64,000 nucleotides of DNA, taken from assembly GCF_910592395.1 (NCBI RefSeq), contig NC_088319.1:744001-808000 (forward strand), read 5' to 3'. The DNA is from Lineus longissimus. Lineage: Eukaryota; Nemertea; Pilidiophora; Heteronemertea; Lineidae. Both the position numbers and the translations under genes were made by a program. This document shows positions 51,332-62,676 of the stretch, piece after piece. Position 1 is the first letter of the stretch; every line of letters begins with the position of its first letter. The notes under the pieces are model-generated. The model saw only the letters and a list, made by a program, of their open reading frames with translations. It was not told where the DNA came from and did not search any database.

Positions 51332-51404
51332 GGTTTCGTAGTGTAGTGGCCATCACGTCTGTCTCACACACAGAAGGTCCCGAGTTCGAACCTCGGCGAA
51401 ACCA
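51332..51404 (+). tRNA. tRNA-Val (anticodon CAC), second copy
   Basis: Identical over all 73 nt to the copy at 40750, while the flanks differ. It is followed by ATATTTT as a likely pol III terminator. Identity of the body without identity of the flanks is consistent with selection or gene conversion. Confidence 0.95.
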
Positions 51405-53495
51405 TATTTTGCACTTCAAGGTAGGTCGTTTGCCAAGTTTTGTGCAGACGGGGCAAAACCATTTCAATGCCAACATGAATTGTTCAAACTGTGTTTGCGA
51501 TACTAGAATGGGATGAGTCTCACAATTGACGAGTCCGGTCCTTTAACTTCATGTTTTGAATTAAGATGCGAACTCATGTGATATTTGAACCCTTCAAACA
51601 TGTTTCAAAAGAGTTCTTTGTTGCAGGGACCACTGACTCACCAAATAAAAGGGTCAAAATAAGGGAACTTGAGATGTGAAGCGTAACCCCTGAAAACATT
51701 TTGACATAGAAAGTTAAGCTTTTAAGATGTAACAAGATGGGTGGGGTAGAAATTGAGACTTCGAGATGATAGGAAAAAGGGGCTTGTCAAGATGAAATCA
51801 AAGGGTCCATTTTCATCCCTCACAGGTGCAAAGTTCATGTCAGTCTTTACTGGCAATAATTGGTGTACATTTTAGAGCCATAACATACATAATGTTAGTC
51901 AAAGTAGGGTAGATTCGACCCTTGAAATATCGATAATGTTTCCCCTTAAGACCCTCTAAGCAAGCAAGATGAATGTGCAGTAAACGATGGTTAACTTGAA
52001 CCCTTGGGCGACAATAAAGGGACGGGATAAAAAGGGCAAAGGGTGTACCCGGGACATTGATGAAAACGAAATCAAAGCCCTAATCAAGGCTCATGTACCC
52101 TGGACGAGCAAAGTTCAGCGGGAGCTTGACTGCCCCTTTCAAGGCGAGGTGACCTGAGGGCGTTCCAGGGATGCAGCTATCATAATCTGAAGATGCTCTG
52201 CGGCGGAGATCTAGCCATAACAATATGATATTCTTACTATCACAATAGGGAGATGCTTCGGTACTGCCCTGTCTTACGGGGTCACAGCCTAAGACGACAA
52301 ACTCCACAGGGTCACGATAAGATTTCATTTTTCATAACGCGCTCTCAAAGGTCTGCATCCGTTATGAAGTGCTCACAGCGGCCGAGTGTCAGTATACTGA
52401 ACGAAACGAATGAAAATATCTCAAAGTTACGGACAAGCCTTGCCGTAAGAGTGTTTGAGGTTGGCAAAATTAATGCTTGGATGAGTTTTTTCATAATTGA
52501 AGCATGCTTTTCCACCAAATTCAAACTTTCGGCATCATGACACGCAACACCCTGCACGCTAGAGTACACAGTCAAAGGAATGGCACACAGCCATACAACA
52601 CCGGTCTGGTGATGGTATACAAGAGCGTACCTACCTGATTTTCAGGGTTGGCGAAGCCAGGGGAATGCTTAAAGGACGCATGTGATATGTGGTATAATGT
52701 AATCGAACCAAACCGAAAGGTAAACTCTCGACAACATTACAACGCAACCCCTATGACAATGGATGGTGCAGAAACGCATGCAACAGTACATCACTAATGT
52801 AAAGCACACTGTTAAGAGCAGGATGCATGTGTTAGGCAGGATGAGTTAGAATCAACCTGGTAAGGCTGGTCTGGCAAGAGAATAGTCAGGTCACATTTTC
52901 CGGTGATACGCTTACAGCAGCATATTTGTACATTTCATAATAAAGGTTTGGGCTTTTCAAATACCTATTTAGGGTTTGTTAGCCAACACATATATTCACC
53001 GCTCATCCAAGGAGTTTTTCAGAGAAATGAAAAAAGGTTTCTGAGCTTGTGAAATCCTTCCAAGGGAGTTTTATTTCCCTTAAAAGCCTCTATGAGGTGC
53101 ATATTTGTGTTCGCTGGAAAACCCCAAACGCTTTCCCAAAAGCTCAAAACCCCTTATTTTTAGGAATATACGGTACCAAAAGTGTTTCAATGATGTCATT
53201 CATGTTCAGATCGAGACTGAGATGTCTGTGAAACCTGCTCGCCTCCATTCAGCCATTGTTTTACTCGGAGACCACGGCAAAGAAACACGCCAGAAGTCAG
53301 CCCATAAACGGCCCAGAAGACAGGCCAAAGACTGGTCAGAGGAGGGAGTCTCTTAAAGAGGTTGAATAGCGCCTCCAGAAGCAAGCAACAGCGCCACCCG
53401 TAGCAGAAATAAGCACTGCTTAGTGACGTCATGGTTTCCATATACGGCATCTCATTTGCATATTTTTACAACCTTATTTACTACGAGTTATAAAT
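51405..53495. other. Intergenic sequence, nothing recognised
   Basis: Rich in AAAGGG and AAGGGTC words at 51.6-52.1 kb, without clear tandem order. No gene features. Confidence 0.45.
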
Positions 53496-53731
53496 ATGCC
53501 AGTAGCACGTGTATCATGCCGGGCGGCGCTGCCAGGTGTTTCCACTATGGGTTACATAATCGGCTACAAAGAGGCCAGTGTTCTAGTAAATGAAGTTAGC
53601 AATGATAGCGAAAGAATGTTAGTGTATGTTACGCAGTCAATAGCGATAGTAGTGAGTTGGAGAGAGGAGAAAATGGAAAATGGAGAGAATAGTAGTATGG
53701 ATTTCGAGTCGCCGGTGGATTCTGGGCCGGT

Positions 53732-53737
53732 GGAGAG
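53732..53737 (+). repeat. Left target-site duplication (GGAGAG) of the foldback
   Basis: GGAGAG abuts the left tip of the inverted repeat and is repeated exactly at the right tip (54569-54574). Confidence 0.7.
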
Positions 53738-54568
53738 TATGGCAAGCCAAAGCGGAATTTATTCAAGACTTTAGAATTACCATTCAAGAAGTTAAATATA
53801 AGTTCAAGAAGGAAATATATGTTCAAGACTAAAATATGTTCAACCTTGAATCAAGTGTTTTCAACCTTGAATAAAATATGTTCAACCTTGAATAAAATAT
53901 GTTCAACCTTGAATAAAATATGTCCAACCTTGAACAAAATATATTCAACCTTGAACAAAATATATTCAAGACTCACGTGACCATATTCAAGACGCACGTG
54001 ACCACAAAATTGATGACGTAGAGCGTAGAATCTGTGGTACTTCCGATGCGTTCTGTTTCACGACAGGCATTGCGCATTTTGAACCTATAATTTGCCTGAT
54101 ATGTCTGTGAAACATGTATCGACTCTGACATTCACTCGGCATCCATGTCATGATGTGTAGGATTACAGTACATGTCAGGTGTAGGCGGCTAGGTACGTGT
54201 ACAACCATGTGTCAAAACCTCGTGCGAACAATTCGAGCTCCGAAACGCAACACAAGTACCATGGGTTCGGGAAAGTCCGGACGCGGGTTCGGGAAAGTCC
54301 GTAAAGCATCAAAACATGAGCAACTACGTCATCAATTTTTGTGGTCACGTGCGTCTTGAATATGGTCACGTGAGTCTTGAATATATTTTGTTCAAGGTTG
54401 AATATATTTTGTTCAAGGTTGACAATATTTGATTCAAGGTTGACAATATTTGATTCAAGGTTGACAATATTTGATTCAGGATTGAACATATTTTGGTCTT
54501 GAACATATATTTAACTTCTTGAATAGTAATTCCACGGTCTTGAATAAATTCCGCTTTGGCTTGCCATA
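53738..54568. mobile_element. 831 bp foldback transposon with minisatellite-like arms
   Basis: The left arm 53738-54020 and right arm 54325-54568 are inverted copies. Both ends read TATGGCAAGCCAAAGCGG inward. The arms contain a roughly 21 bp unit, CAACCTTGAATAAAATATGT, about six times on the left and five (inverted) on the right. The inner arm ends share the CACGTGACC and TGATGACGTA words. A roughly 300 bp unique loop separates the arms and has its own 17 bp direct duplication (54263-54279 and 54285-54301). GGAGAG flanks the element on both sides (53732-53737 and 54569-54574), consistent with a target-site duplication. It has no transposase, so it is non-autonomous. Confidence 0.85.
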
Positions 54569-54574
54569 GGAGAG
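54569..54574 (+). repeat. Right target-site duplication (GGAGAG) of the foldback
   Basis: An exact match to the six bases at the left tip. Counting one copy only restores a continuous frame across the site. Confidence 0.7.
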
Positions 54575-55001
54575 CGAGGCCCCTGATCCGAACAGTACAG
54601 AAGAAATGGAGCAGCATATTATCCAAGACTTGTTTGACAACCATGACGACTCAAGATATTTGCCAGAATTGCCGGCAATGAACATGAGTGAAGAGGAGAT
54701 GGGGCCATTCCAGCCAAGTGACCTGTCACTGCTCATGGCGAATGTCGGAGCCTCTGAGACGCTGGTCTCGTCAGTACGCCAACGGCATTGAGGTGTCCCC
54801 GAAGGGTGGTGCAGGCCAAGACGTGAGACTAACACCGGCGCGGTGACAGCTGTAGCAGATGGAGCCACGCCACTAACATTTTTCAAGCATCCGAATGGTA
54901 CCTTACAGATCCGCAAGGGGCGCGTTACCGAAAATGTTGCAAAAATCAATAACGTGATCGTAAATATTGTCATATTTTTCAAGATGAGAGTATGTAAATG
55001 A

Positions 55002-56328
55002 TACGCAAACGATAAACCAATGAAAGGCCAGTATCTATTGAACCTTACAAGTAATTTGGGGGCCTTGAAACTCCTTATATTTATCAATGAAACCTTATTC
55101 CCGCCTAAGGTTTTGACCGGGCCGTCCAAAACTCCCCATTTTTTGGCGGGCCCTTTCCTTTAAGGAGCCTGCCTTGGTATTCGAGGGCGCTTTCTGTACG
55201 CTGTTTTGAAACATGCTTCAGTAACTTTTAAGGACTCTCATATCACTTCGGAATCTCACACGGGCATGAAACTCGACCGATGCGAAAAGTTAACAGCAAT
55301 TTCAATATTTGCCAGCTTAACTTTTGAGCCTGGGGCAAGTCGAGATGAGGATAGTAGAGGCAGATTTACAAAGCTTCTAACAAGGTAAAGCCATAAGGTC
55401 AACAGACTCGAGTTATGAAGGCACGCCGTATTAAAATTCAAATTGTCAACTTAGTATTGGAATTAATTGATATAAAGGGCCAGGAGGGGCGATTTTGAGC
55501 GGAGGTGCGGTCCATTAGAATCTTGTGTCCGTCTCAATGTGTTCAAACTGAAAAGTACGTACGTTTCATATCAGCTGTGGGAGGCAAGTTAAGATGATAC
55601 CAAGCCCCGTTTTTGATTTTGATTTCTTTTTTCTCACTTACCCTTAGAGGAGCGTCTCGTTATGTCAACTTTGACACAACGGCAGCGCGCGTCTCTTTAT
55701 TTGAAGACCCCGCTATGTGGCTAAGGGACGCGCGACTTACAAACACACCCCGCCTGAAAACTTTATCAGTCACACGCCCTTCCATGAGACTAGTACAGTT
55801 TCCTTTGCTTAGAATAATATTTATTTTCGAAAAATATAGAACTGATTTTTTGCTTCACATGGGCCACCGGTGCGGGGAAACACTGGCATGCGTGAACGCT
55901 GGTTGTGCATGCTGTGTAGAGGTTGTCATCACAAGTTGATACCAATAAGCCTCAGGTCTCCAGTTTAGCTCCGACCTCCGGGTCACGATTTTAGTACAGA
56001 GACCCGCCAGAGCGGCTGAAAGGGTGGATGTCGTCCTGGGTGCCGACAAATGGTACCCAGTTTCGAGATCGACTGGACAATAAGCACCCTGGGTGCCATT
56101 ACGCTAGACAAACAGCACCCAGCTTCTTTTTTCCTGGCTTACGGATCTTAGGGACGAGGACATTTCTTGCAATCTCGTTTTATCTCGCGCCGTGGTACTT
56201 GTGGCATTAGCAGTGCGCGAAATAAAAAAACAGATAAACAGAAAAAAACGTGTTTAGGCCTAAAGGTCTTTGGAAGCACATTCGGAGGATTTATTCAGAA
56301 AAGGTATATAGGAGGGATATATCCGGAA
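55002..56328. other. Intergenic sequence, nothing recognised
   Basis: Short frames only (longest 108 codons at 55613) and no repeats with clear borders. Confidence 0.45.
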
Positions 56329-57006
56329 CTTTAACACTAGGACACTCCACCGCGAAGCAGTCAATTAATATTCACCATGACTTACAATTATAACCCGCTT
56401 ATTTCTGGTAATGCATGAAATAAGATGTAAGAAGGCTGTCGTAATCAACACTGACCATCCTAGGCCTAGACCTCAACTTTTGCTATTATTTGACCAGGTA
56501 TGACTGATAAGCCTTCCTCCATAATAAGCTTTTGCTATCATGAATATTCACCATTAAGGTGAAGAGATACTGGGTGAATTTTTACAAGTCTGAAACCCAA
56601 TTCATGAAATAAAATGACAACTGTTGTTTGCTAACTTGCATTAAGTATCAATTTGGCGTCAGTAAACAATGTTGAAGGTAAGAAAACAGTCTTTCCGGTT
56701 CACAAATCTTCGCCGGCATTGGTAGGTTTTTGGCAGAGAAAAATCAGAAGGTTTGCTTTTTCCTTGCACCAAAAAAATTCTTTCGTTACTCCGTATAATT
56801 AGGAAGATTTGTGAACCTGAAAGACTATTTTATTCATTCAATATTAGTTACTGACCCCAAATATATCTTTGATATAAGTTAGCAAGCAACATTCTTTATT
56901 TTATTTCACGATCCAGGTTTCGGACTTGTAAACATTTTAGAAAAAAACACCCAGTACCTCTGCCACGTAAAGTGGGCTTTTGTCTGGTGTTATAGTTCCG
57001 GAGATA
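56329..57006. mobile_element. Foldback/MITE-like element of about 680 bp downstream of the transporter
   Basis: The tips are inverted copies: CCGGAACTTTAACACTAGGAC near 56332 on the left and, on the opposite strand, CCGGAACTATAACACCAGAC ending near 57002. Inside, a second, longer inverted pair lies at 56568-56711 and 56803-56956, beginning TACTGGGTG and closing TTCACAAATCTTC around a 91 bp spacer. No coding sequence is present. The left half also repeats the words ATTCACCAT and CATGAAATAA, hinting at an internal duplication. It lies about 440 bp past the transporter stop and could be in its 3' UTR. Confidence 0.8.
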
Positions 57007-57046
57007 GAGTACTGTATACATGTATCAAATGGTATACGGTACAAAA

Positions 57047-57076
57047 GTACAGGAAAAAAAGGTACAGGAAAAAAAG
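57047..57076 (+). repeat. Two-unit 15 bp direct repeat
   Basis: GTACAGGAAAAAAAG occurs twice head to tail just outside the right tip of the 56.3-57.0 kb foldback. Confidence 0.85.
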
Positions 57077-57448
57077 GTACGTAAATAAAGGTATCAAATC
57101 AATCAAAATGGGGGTATCCACTTATATGCACTGTTGCATAGAGATATTCACAGGACGAAAAACATGTACATGTATAATGTGCGCAGGCGTATTATGTGTT
57201 TGGTAACAATTGATTATGGTTTATAATAATTTTAACAGCCATATACATGTACATGTGTACTGCCATACTGTGTGTATCCTTTGATAGTTGTGCAATAAAT
57301 GAATTACATTGAATTGAATCGAAAAACGCCAGTTGGCTTCATATGGGGACAACGCAAAGTGAAATGACAACGTCTCTGAACTGCATTGTCAATACGAACA
57401 CTGAACGTTTGGATAATTTCCGATAGGCTTAAAATTCTCCCTTTGATA

Positions 57449-58497
57449 TCATTTATCAAGATTATCGTATCCAGTTTCGCGTAATTTACGAAGGCCAAGA
57501 GAATTAGGCCTACTAACGCGGACGTGGCGGTACACGACCACCTCTACCAGGACAAATATAACATCACAGATCAATGCGCATACAAGTGTAATTTTCATCA
57601 GTGAAAAGGGGTCGATGGCGAAGAAGTAACCAGTTATCACTGGTACAAGACATGAGCCGAGTTCGCCTCCTGCGACCAGTGCCGCCGACACTTTATGCGA
57701 TAATTTGAGATAGAAGTCGCTCCAGATGAACACCCCGGCGTACGTGGAACCGAATCCGCTGGACAACAACGTCGTCCCCACCCAGAGCGTGACCCACGTG
57801 GGCGCGCTCGAAACAAGGAAAATATTTGCAACCGTTATCAGGGCAAGGTTTACTAGCAGAACGGTCGAAGGTGTGAAATAGTTCGATGTTGCTATTCCTA
57901 CGGTACTGAAGATGGCATATATCCCCCAAAAGTATGAAACCATCAGCGTCCCTTCTTGCTTAGTGCCATTCATCCCAAGAACAATGTACGCTGCCACCAT
58001 CCCGTAGAAATTCAACTCCAAGCCAATCAGGATCATGATAAACAGAAACATTAGGCAGGCGGTGAAGATATAAGAGCACCCTGGTGGCACGATTGACTTC
58101 TTCTCTGTCGTATGTGGAGAGGATTCGCCACAGTCTTCGCCATAACGGCTGACTAGAGCGGACCCGCGTGCCAAACATAAACCAGAGACGCATGTGATAG
58201 TCATTATGATAAAGTACAGCGTCTCAATGTGAACATTACGGCGAGAGTCCCAATCTATCCCATTTGCTATGTCCACGTCGCTTCCATTCGGCGTGTTCGT
58301 TTCTGTGATAGTACTGTTGAAATGCTTCGCTCCTGAAAATGTTACTGCTCTGCTAGTTCCGTTGAAATGTTCGGCTGGGAGAAAAGGAATTGCTATCAAA
58401 GGAGAGACGGTGGCGCCTATGATAAAACATCCAATGACGGCGGCGAGGGGAGCTGGACTGCTCTCACCCCACATTTTCATAATGAAAAAGTTTCCGC
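57449..58497 (-). CDS. MFSD4B: Transporter exon 3 (TM5-TM12, C-terminus)
   Basis: The acceptor is TTGTTATTTTCAG. The exon completes the split Gly codon and runs GNFFIMKMWGESSPAPLAAV through eight predicted helices to GYDNLDK and TGA. It includes the glycosylatable loop and the central cytoplasmic loop. This large last exon holds about 70 percent of the protein. Confidence 0.96.
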
Positions 58498-59706
58498 CTG
58501 AAAATAACAAAAGAAAAGAATAGATTCTTGGATATTGTACTATGTTGTCCAAATAAATCATGGGGAAAGGAGCAGGGTTTATTCAGCTCTGGCCCAAGGA
58601 ATCTCGTGAAATTTGTGTAGCTAATCGCTCCGTCCAATGCCGTTTTTGATATAAGCGTTTTCACTCTGCCCACGGAATGTTGCTACGAATGACAGGTTTT
58701 TTGACTATTCGGCCAAATATTGTGAAATTTTCTGAACCGAATGTGCTTTAAATGGCCATTTTTATCATTTGCCTTATCTAATCAACTCTAGAGTTAATTG
58801 ACGAGAGTTCCAAACGCGGAATCAAGCAGACTATACATGCTTCCCGAAATTGGTGGCTTACATTGGAACTAACTTTTTCCCCCTTGTCCGTCATCAAAGG
58901 CATTCAACTGTGTTGGTCAACCATGACTATCTCCTTTGTCCCTTCACCATAAGGCCTAGTTTCCCCTTTTGACATCACTATTTCGGACACTCAGCGCCCC
59001 ATTTCTGGAAAGGTGTATACTGTGCTGCTTTGAGGGCCGTCTGTCAGGGCAATGCAAATAGCCCTCGTAGCGGACATTTTGTTTGAATTCTGTCATGATC
59101 AGAAGGTCATCTACTGATGTCAGATTGATGTCGCGTGGACATGTGTAGCCTTCTTACCCGCTTCAGCAAATCCCATGCCAAATCCACTCACTGCGAAGGC
59201 TACGATGATCGAGGTCAATGATCGGCACCATGGAGCGAAACCAAAGGCAACGCCAGAAACTACGACGTTGATTCCAAACATTGCCGACCTCCACCGATCC
59301 ATCACGACGAAGCCGAGCACGAAACAACCGAGGATTAGGCCGATTCCACGTGCACCGTAGATATAGGTGATCTTATCAACACTTGTGTCCACGATGTTTT
59401 GAAGACTGAGGAGGGTGGGTCCCGGGACCGAAAACATCAGGCCCTGTGAAACAAAAAGTGAAAATAGATTCAAATATGATGATAATTAGGGCAATTTGGG
59501 TGAACTGTTTTTGGGCCGATCGCTATATGATAACCAACCTTCGAAAAGTAGACGGTAGCCGCCATGACAGTGGCAAAGATTCGAGCCCTCTTTTGCATCT
59601 TCTTGTGCTGCATTTTGTCTCTTGTATGGTCCGCTAGCTGCATCACCTTGGATGAGACCCACACATCAGCAAAAACACTGTCGATGCCTTTTTCCCATTG
59701 GGTCAT
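57449..59706 (-). CDS. MFSD4B: NaGLT1/MFSD4-family major facilitator transporter, three exons
   Basis: Minus-strand join of 59706-59539, 59443-59158 and 58497-57449, 500 residues. This is the usual length for the sodium-dependent glucose transporter 1 / MFSD4 family (about 500-520). Family knowledge: plasma-membrane MFS carriers with 12 helices, NaGLT1 being linked to sodium-coupled glucose uptake; the substrate here is unknown. Seen: YFSKGLMFSVPGPTLLSLQ at TM1, GFVVMDRWRSAMFG (a motif-A-like loop) after TM2, FGMGFAEAGGN at TM4, and MKMWGESSPAPLAAVIG entering TM5. A luminal or extracellular loop follows with NGT, NST and NGS glycosylation sequons, then a polar central loop and six more helices. 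Both introns are GT-AG and preserve frame. The first ATG directly follows an in-frame TGA. MFSD4A remains an alternative orthology. Confidence 0.94.
59158..59443 (-). CDS. MFSD4B: Transporter exon 2 (TM1-TM4)
   Basis: The acceptor is TTTGTTTCACAG and the donor is GCGG|GTAAGA. The 286 bases encode GLMFSVPGPTLLSLQ, then TM2 with the DRWR loop, TM3 and TM4, ending in a split glycine codon (phase 1). Confidence 0.95.
59539..59706 (-). CDS. MFSD4B: Transporter exon 1 (cytoplasmic N-terminus, start of TM1)
   Basis: 56 codons. The first half is polar, followed by a Lys/Arg-rich stretch (HKKMQKRAR) just before helix 1, as expected for a cytoplasmic N-terminus. It ends TVYFSK at the donor GAAG|GTTGGT, phase 0. 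The ATG is preceded immediately by an in-frame TGA, so no earlier in-frame start exists. Confidence 0.88.
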
Positions 59707-61904
59707 TCAAACTATGGCATAACCGATAGGAACTTATGCAACGCGTTTTTATGCAGGCACATATTGCCCGCACCTGGCTTGAATCATGACACTTCATGGA
59801 GGGGTCAATACATGCAGGCCTAAACTTGCAAGGGTCAAAGGACTGATTCCACAAGAACCAGTTTCCCGCTTCGCCACCGCGGCAAACACACGTCTAGGAA
59901 GCGTTAGTAACGTTATCAAAGGTTTGACGGCGCGAGAGGTTAATTTGATTTAGCAATTGCCCGCTGGTGCCGAGTGTAGTATATACTGCGGTGCCGACCA
60001 AATCAGGACTAGGAAATTATCTCAGCAACAAAATGCTATTTCTCAATTTCTTCATCTAAGTTCAGAATGATCGCAGAACTTTCACATGGACCTTGGCAGA
60101 ACCACTCGGCTTATGAGCAGACAAAGCTTTCTCTGGCCTTAGGAGGAATGCGACCGGGTGCTTTCCGTGACTGCTTTGTGGCTAGTGGCGAGATTCTCTC
60201 ATGGTCTATTACGCAGCTTAGAATAACATACCACTACACGATGCTGTTTTTCTTTCGGCCTTTTCCCACATGAAAATTCCCTGGAAAATCTCGGAGGAAT
60301 CTTCATATTTGCCTATTTGTTGATAATTCAGACGCACTGAGTTGCTCTGTTGTGTTGCACTTTAAAACAGCAATCGTATTAATCTAGAGGTAAAAAGGAT
60401 AATGGAAAAAAACCAAAGAGACAACCATCTCGGTAACAAAACCACCGTAAAAAAGACGTATTGCTATTTTGCAAAACCTGCTTGCGAAAATATGATAACC
60501 TTCTCATCAAGTTATATTAAAGTAATAGCGCCTGAACTGTTCCTCTGTAAGTTACATGTATACTGAAAACCCGATGTAATTTACACTGATGAAGATTAAA
60601 GGGAAGTGTTAAGATTTGATGACGAAAACGACAAAGATAAATGTCAGAAATAACGAAAGGGTCAACATTAAAATTGATTCGATATAAATCTCAAGCACTT
60701 GTTGTATCCAGGGTCGAAGGTGCAAAGAAAGGGTCACAAAAATTATTTGATGTTCATAAAGATACCAGCAGTGACTTGAACGAAGTGATGGTCACTCGAT
60801 TTCTCGAGATGCGGTCGAGATTTCTGAAGCGTCACGGAACAGCAAGGCGAATAAAGGGGTCGCAAGACTTGATTTCTTTAGAGCTTGGCGACTGACTTTG
60901 TTCTCTCGGAACACTGGTCCAGGGTCCCTAAATGACCGAGTCTGGACACCTGGGTGCCATCATTTAAAGGTCATATTCGTCAGTGTATTGTATTCACGAG
61001 GCCCGAGAAAATTAGATTTAGACTTTGCTTTATTGCAGTAAATATCAACCCTAGCGCCATAAAACATGGCATGTATGATATTTGTAAATAAAAATGTATA
61101 CAACATCTTTGTTAGAATGTATCTTTAAGTCGCATTAACAGATTAGAAACTCTCATCAATTCTAATTTACAATTTCAAACAAACTAGGTTTGCCTTTAAC
61201 TACACATGACATTAGAAAACCTTTTGTGACTGACCATTTACATACATGCAGTTTCTGACCAGTCAGTTTCTATTTCAGTGAAAGTTAGTGATGTGGGGTC
61301 GGCCTGGCGATTAGATGGTATTGTGTTTCTCTTTCAATGATGGGGTGACTTGCTGGACCAGGGTGGTCATGCTTTCAGAAGCAGGTCATTTTGTGGAGAC
61401 TCTTGCAGAAAGGACAAACAGTGATGTAAATATTGCTTGGTTGCTTAGTCAACGATCCCTAGGGGTATCCCTTTCGAGGGATCGAAGACATGGGACCCAA
61501 AAGAATGGTTGTGGACCTACAGGGTTGCACAATGGTAGCCAGCATGCCATAAACATGTTGTTTTGCTGTGCTTCCCTTATTCTTCAGGCGACTTGCGTCC
61601 ATACTTTCAGCCTTTATAACATTAAATACGTGTACTTATTCAATGTCATAGAGAAATGTTGTTAAACTTTGGACGCAGCGGCGTGGCCTAGTCTCGCCAC
61701 AGAAACTATATAAAATGACGAATTCACTGCCTCAGAAGTCAAATCGCAGTGGGTGGAATAGATTTTAGAAACTTTCATCGAGGTATCTTCTGTCGGCGTA
61801 GTTCTCCTCCAGACCTCGGGTTTCCTGTATCAGAACATTACCAATCACCAAATGATTCTCAGTGCTAATGGTGTCCAGGTTACATGGATGTAGTCCTCAG
61901 CTCA
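59707..61904. other. Upstream flank of the transporter and intergenic sequence
   Basis: A minus-strand TATA-like GTATATACT lies near 59978-59986, about 270 bp upstream of the transporter ATG, and could position its start site. Otherwise nothing is recognised; the frames at 60067 and 61315 have no motifs. Confidence 0.35.
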
Positions 61905-62131
61905 TTTTTGCTTTAGAACTCAGGAATGTGACCAGATCACATTTACCAAAAGATAGTGGTGTAACACAACACTAGATTTTCTTAGCTAGTAGGGTAGGCC
62001 TAACCAATGCTCTTTCACAGTGTCAACTAAAGCTGGTCGAAGGCATCGGCTGCCGCGGCTGTGCAACATTACTGTTTGTGTACAATTACAGTTTAATGCC
62101 AAGAGATCAGCCAGATATATCTCAAAACACT
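61905..62131 (+). mobile_element. TIR-MITE family copy 8 (left tip degraded)
   Basis: It starts at GAACTCAGGAATGTGACCAG without the CTGGCCAAAGGTAC tip. The core AAAAGATAGTGGTGTAACAC and CAACTAAAGCTGGTCGAAGG shows small deletions. The right end is CAGCCAGATATATCTCAAAACAC. Confidence 0.82.
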
Positions 62132-62179
62132 AAACTTCGAGATTGGGTTTCAATATCAAAACTTTAAATAATAAACTCG

Positions 62180-62400
62180 AAACTCTTGGCGTTCGTGAAA
62201 AACGCCCATTTTAGCTTTACCACTCTGAGGCAGGTCCCCGCACCAGTCCATAACGGCAGTGACCACGTGCAGGTGCCGCACGCCCCCCACGTGGCCTGGG
62301 ACCGCATGGCGGAAGGATCGAGGGGATCTCGTCAATGGCCGCCATTCCGACACTTGGCCGAGGTCACTCAAGGGTTTCCGGGGACTGTGTGGGAATGCCC
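62180..62400. other. GC-rich block between two MITE copies
   Basis: Higher GC than its flanks, with CACGTG at 62263-62268 and CCACGTGG further on. Open on both strands with no recognisable protein. Confidence 0.3.
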
Positions 62401-62676
62401 AGTCCTTTTATCATCAATGGACCCTGATTTGACCCTACTGATTTGTTTGTAGACCTCCCTATAAAATGGGAAGGGATTTTACTGAAATTATTAGAAGATT
62501 TGCTGATGAGCAAGCAGATTGACCACGATATGATATTTTTAGAATACGAGAAAACTTGGAGACATTCAAAATTCATACCTGTAATTAGATATCAATGACA
62601 AAAAACGAAATTCTAAAACAGCCTTTTTGATCTTGAAACCTCAAAAATGCAAAGTTTATTTATTCCAAATTTAAAG

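Larger units (their letters stand above)
53496..55001 (+). pseudogene. Interrupted coding sequence of unknown function, split by a foldback element
   Basis: A frame open from ATG 53496 (or the likelier ATG 53673, MENGENSSMDFES) reaches the foldback element at 53738. On the far side, the frame beginning GAG AGC at 54570 region continues through STEEMEQHIIQDLF and MSEEEMGPFQPSDLSLL to TGA at 54789. When the element and one copy of its 6-bp flanking repeat are set aside, the two frames are in register. After that TGA the same frame stays open to 54999. The inferred protein is acidic, rich in Glu, Asp and Ser, with no domain I recognise. Either this is a disrupted gene copy or a short gene whose frame was interrupted; the C-terminal TGA may be a second lesion. 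The function is unknown. Confidence 0.5.

Noticed and set aside
54476-55129. 217-codon minus-strand open frame
   Set aside because: It is antisense to the interrupted plus-strand coding frame and includes part of the foldback arm; no family features.
57637-58193. Extra minus-strand frames within transporter exon 3
   Set aside because: Out-of-frame shadows of the transporter coding sequence.
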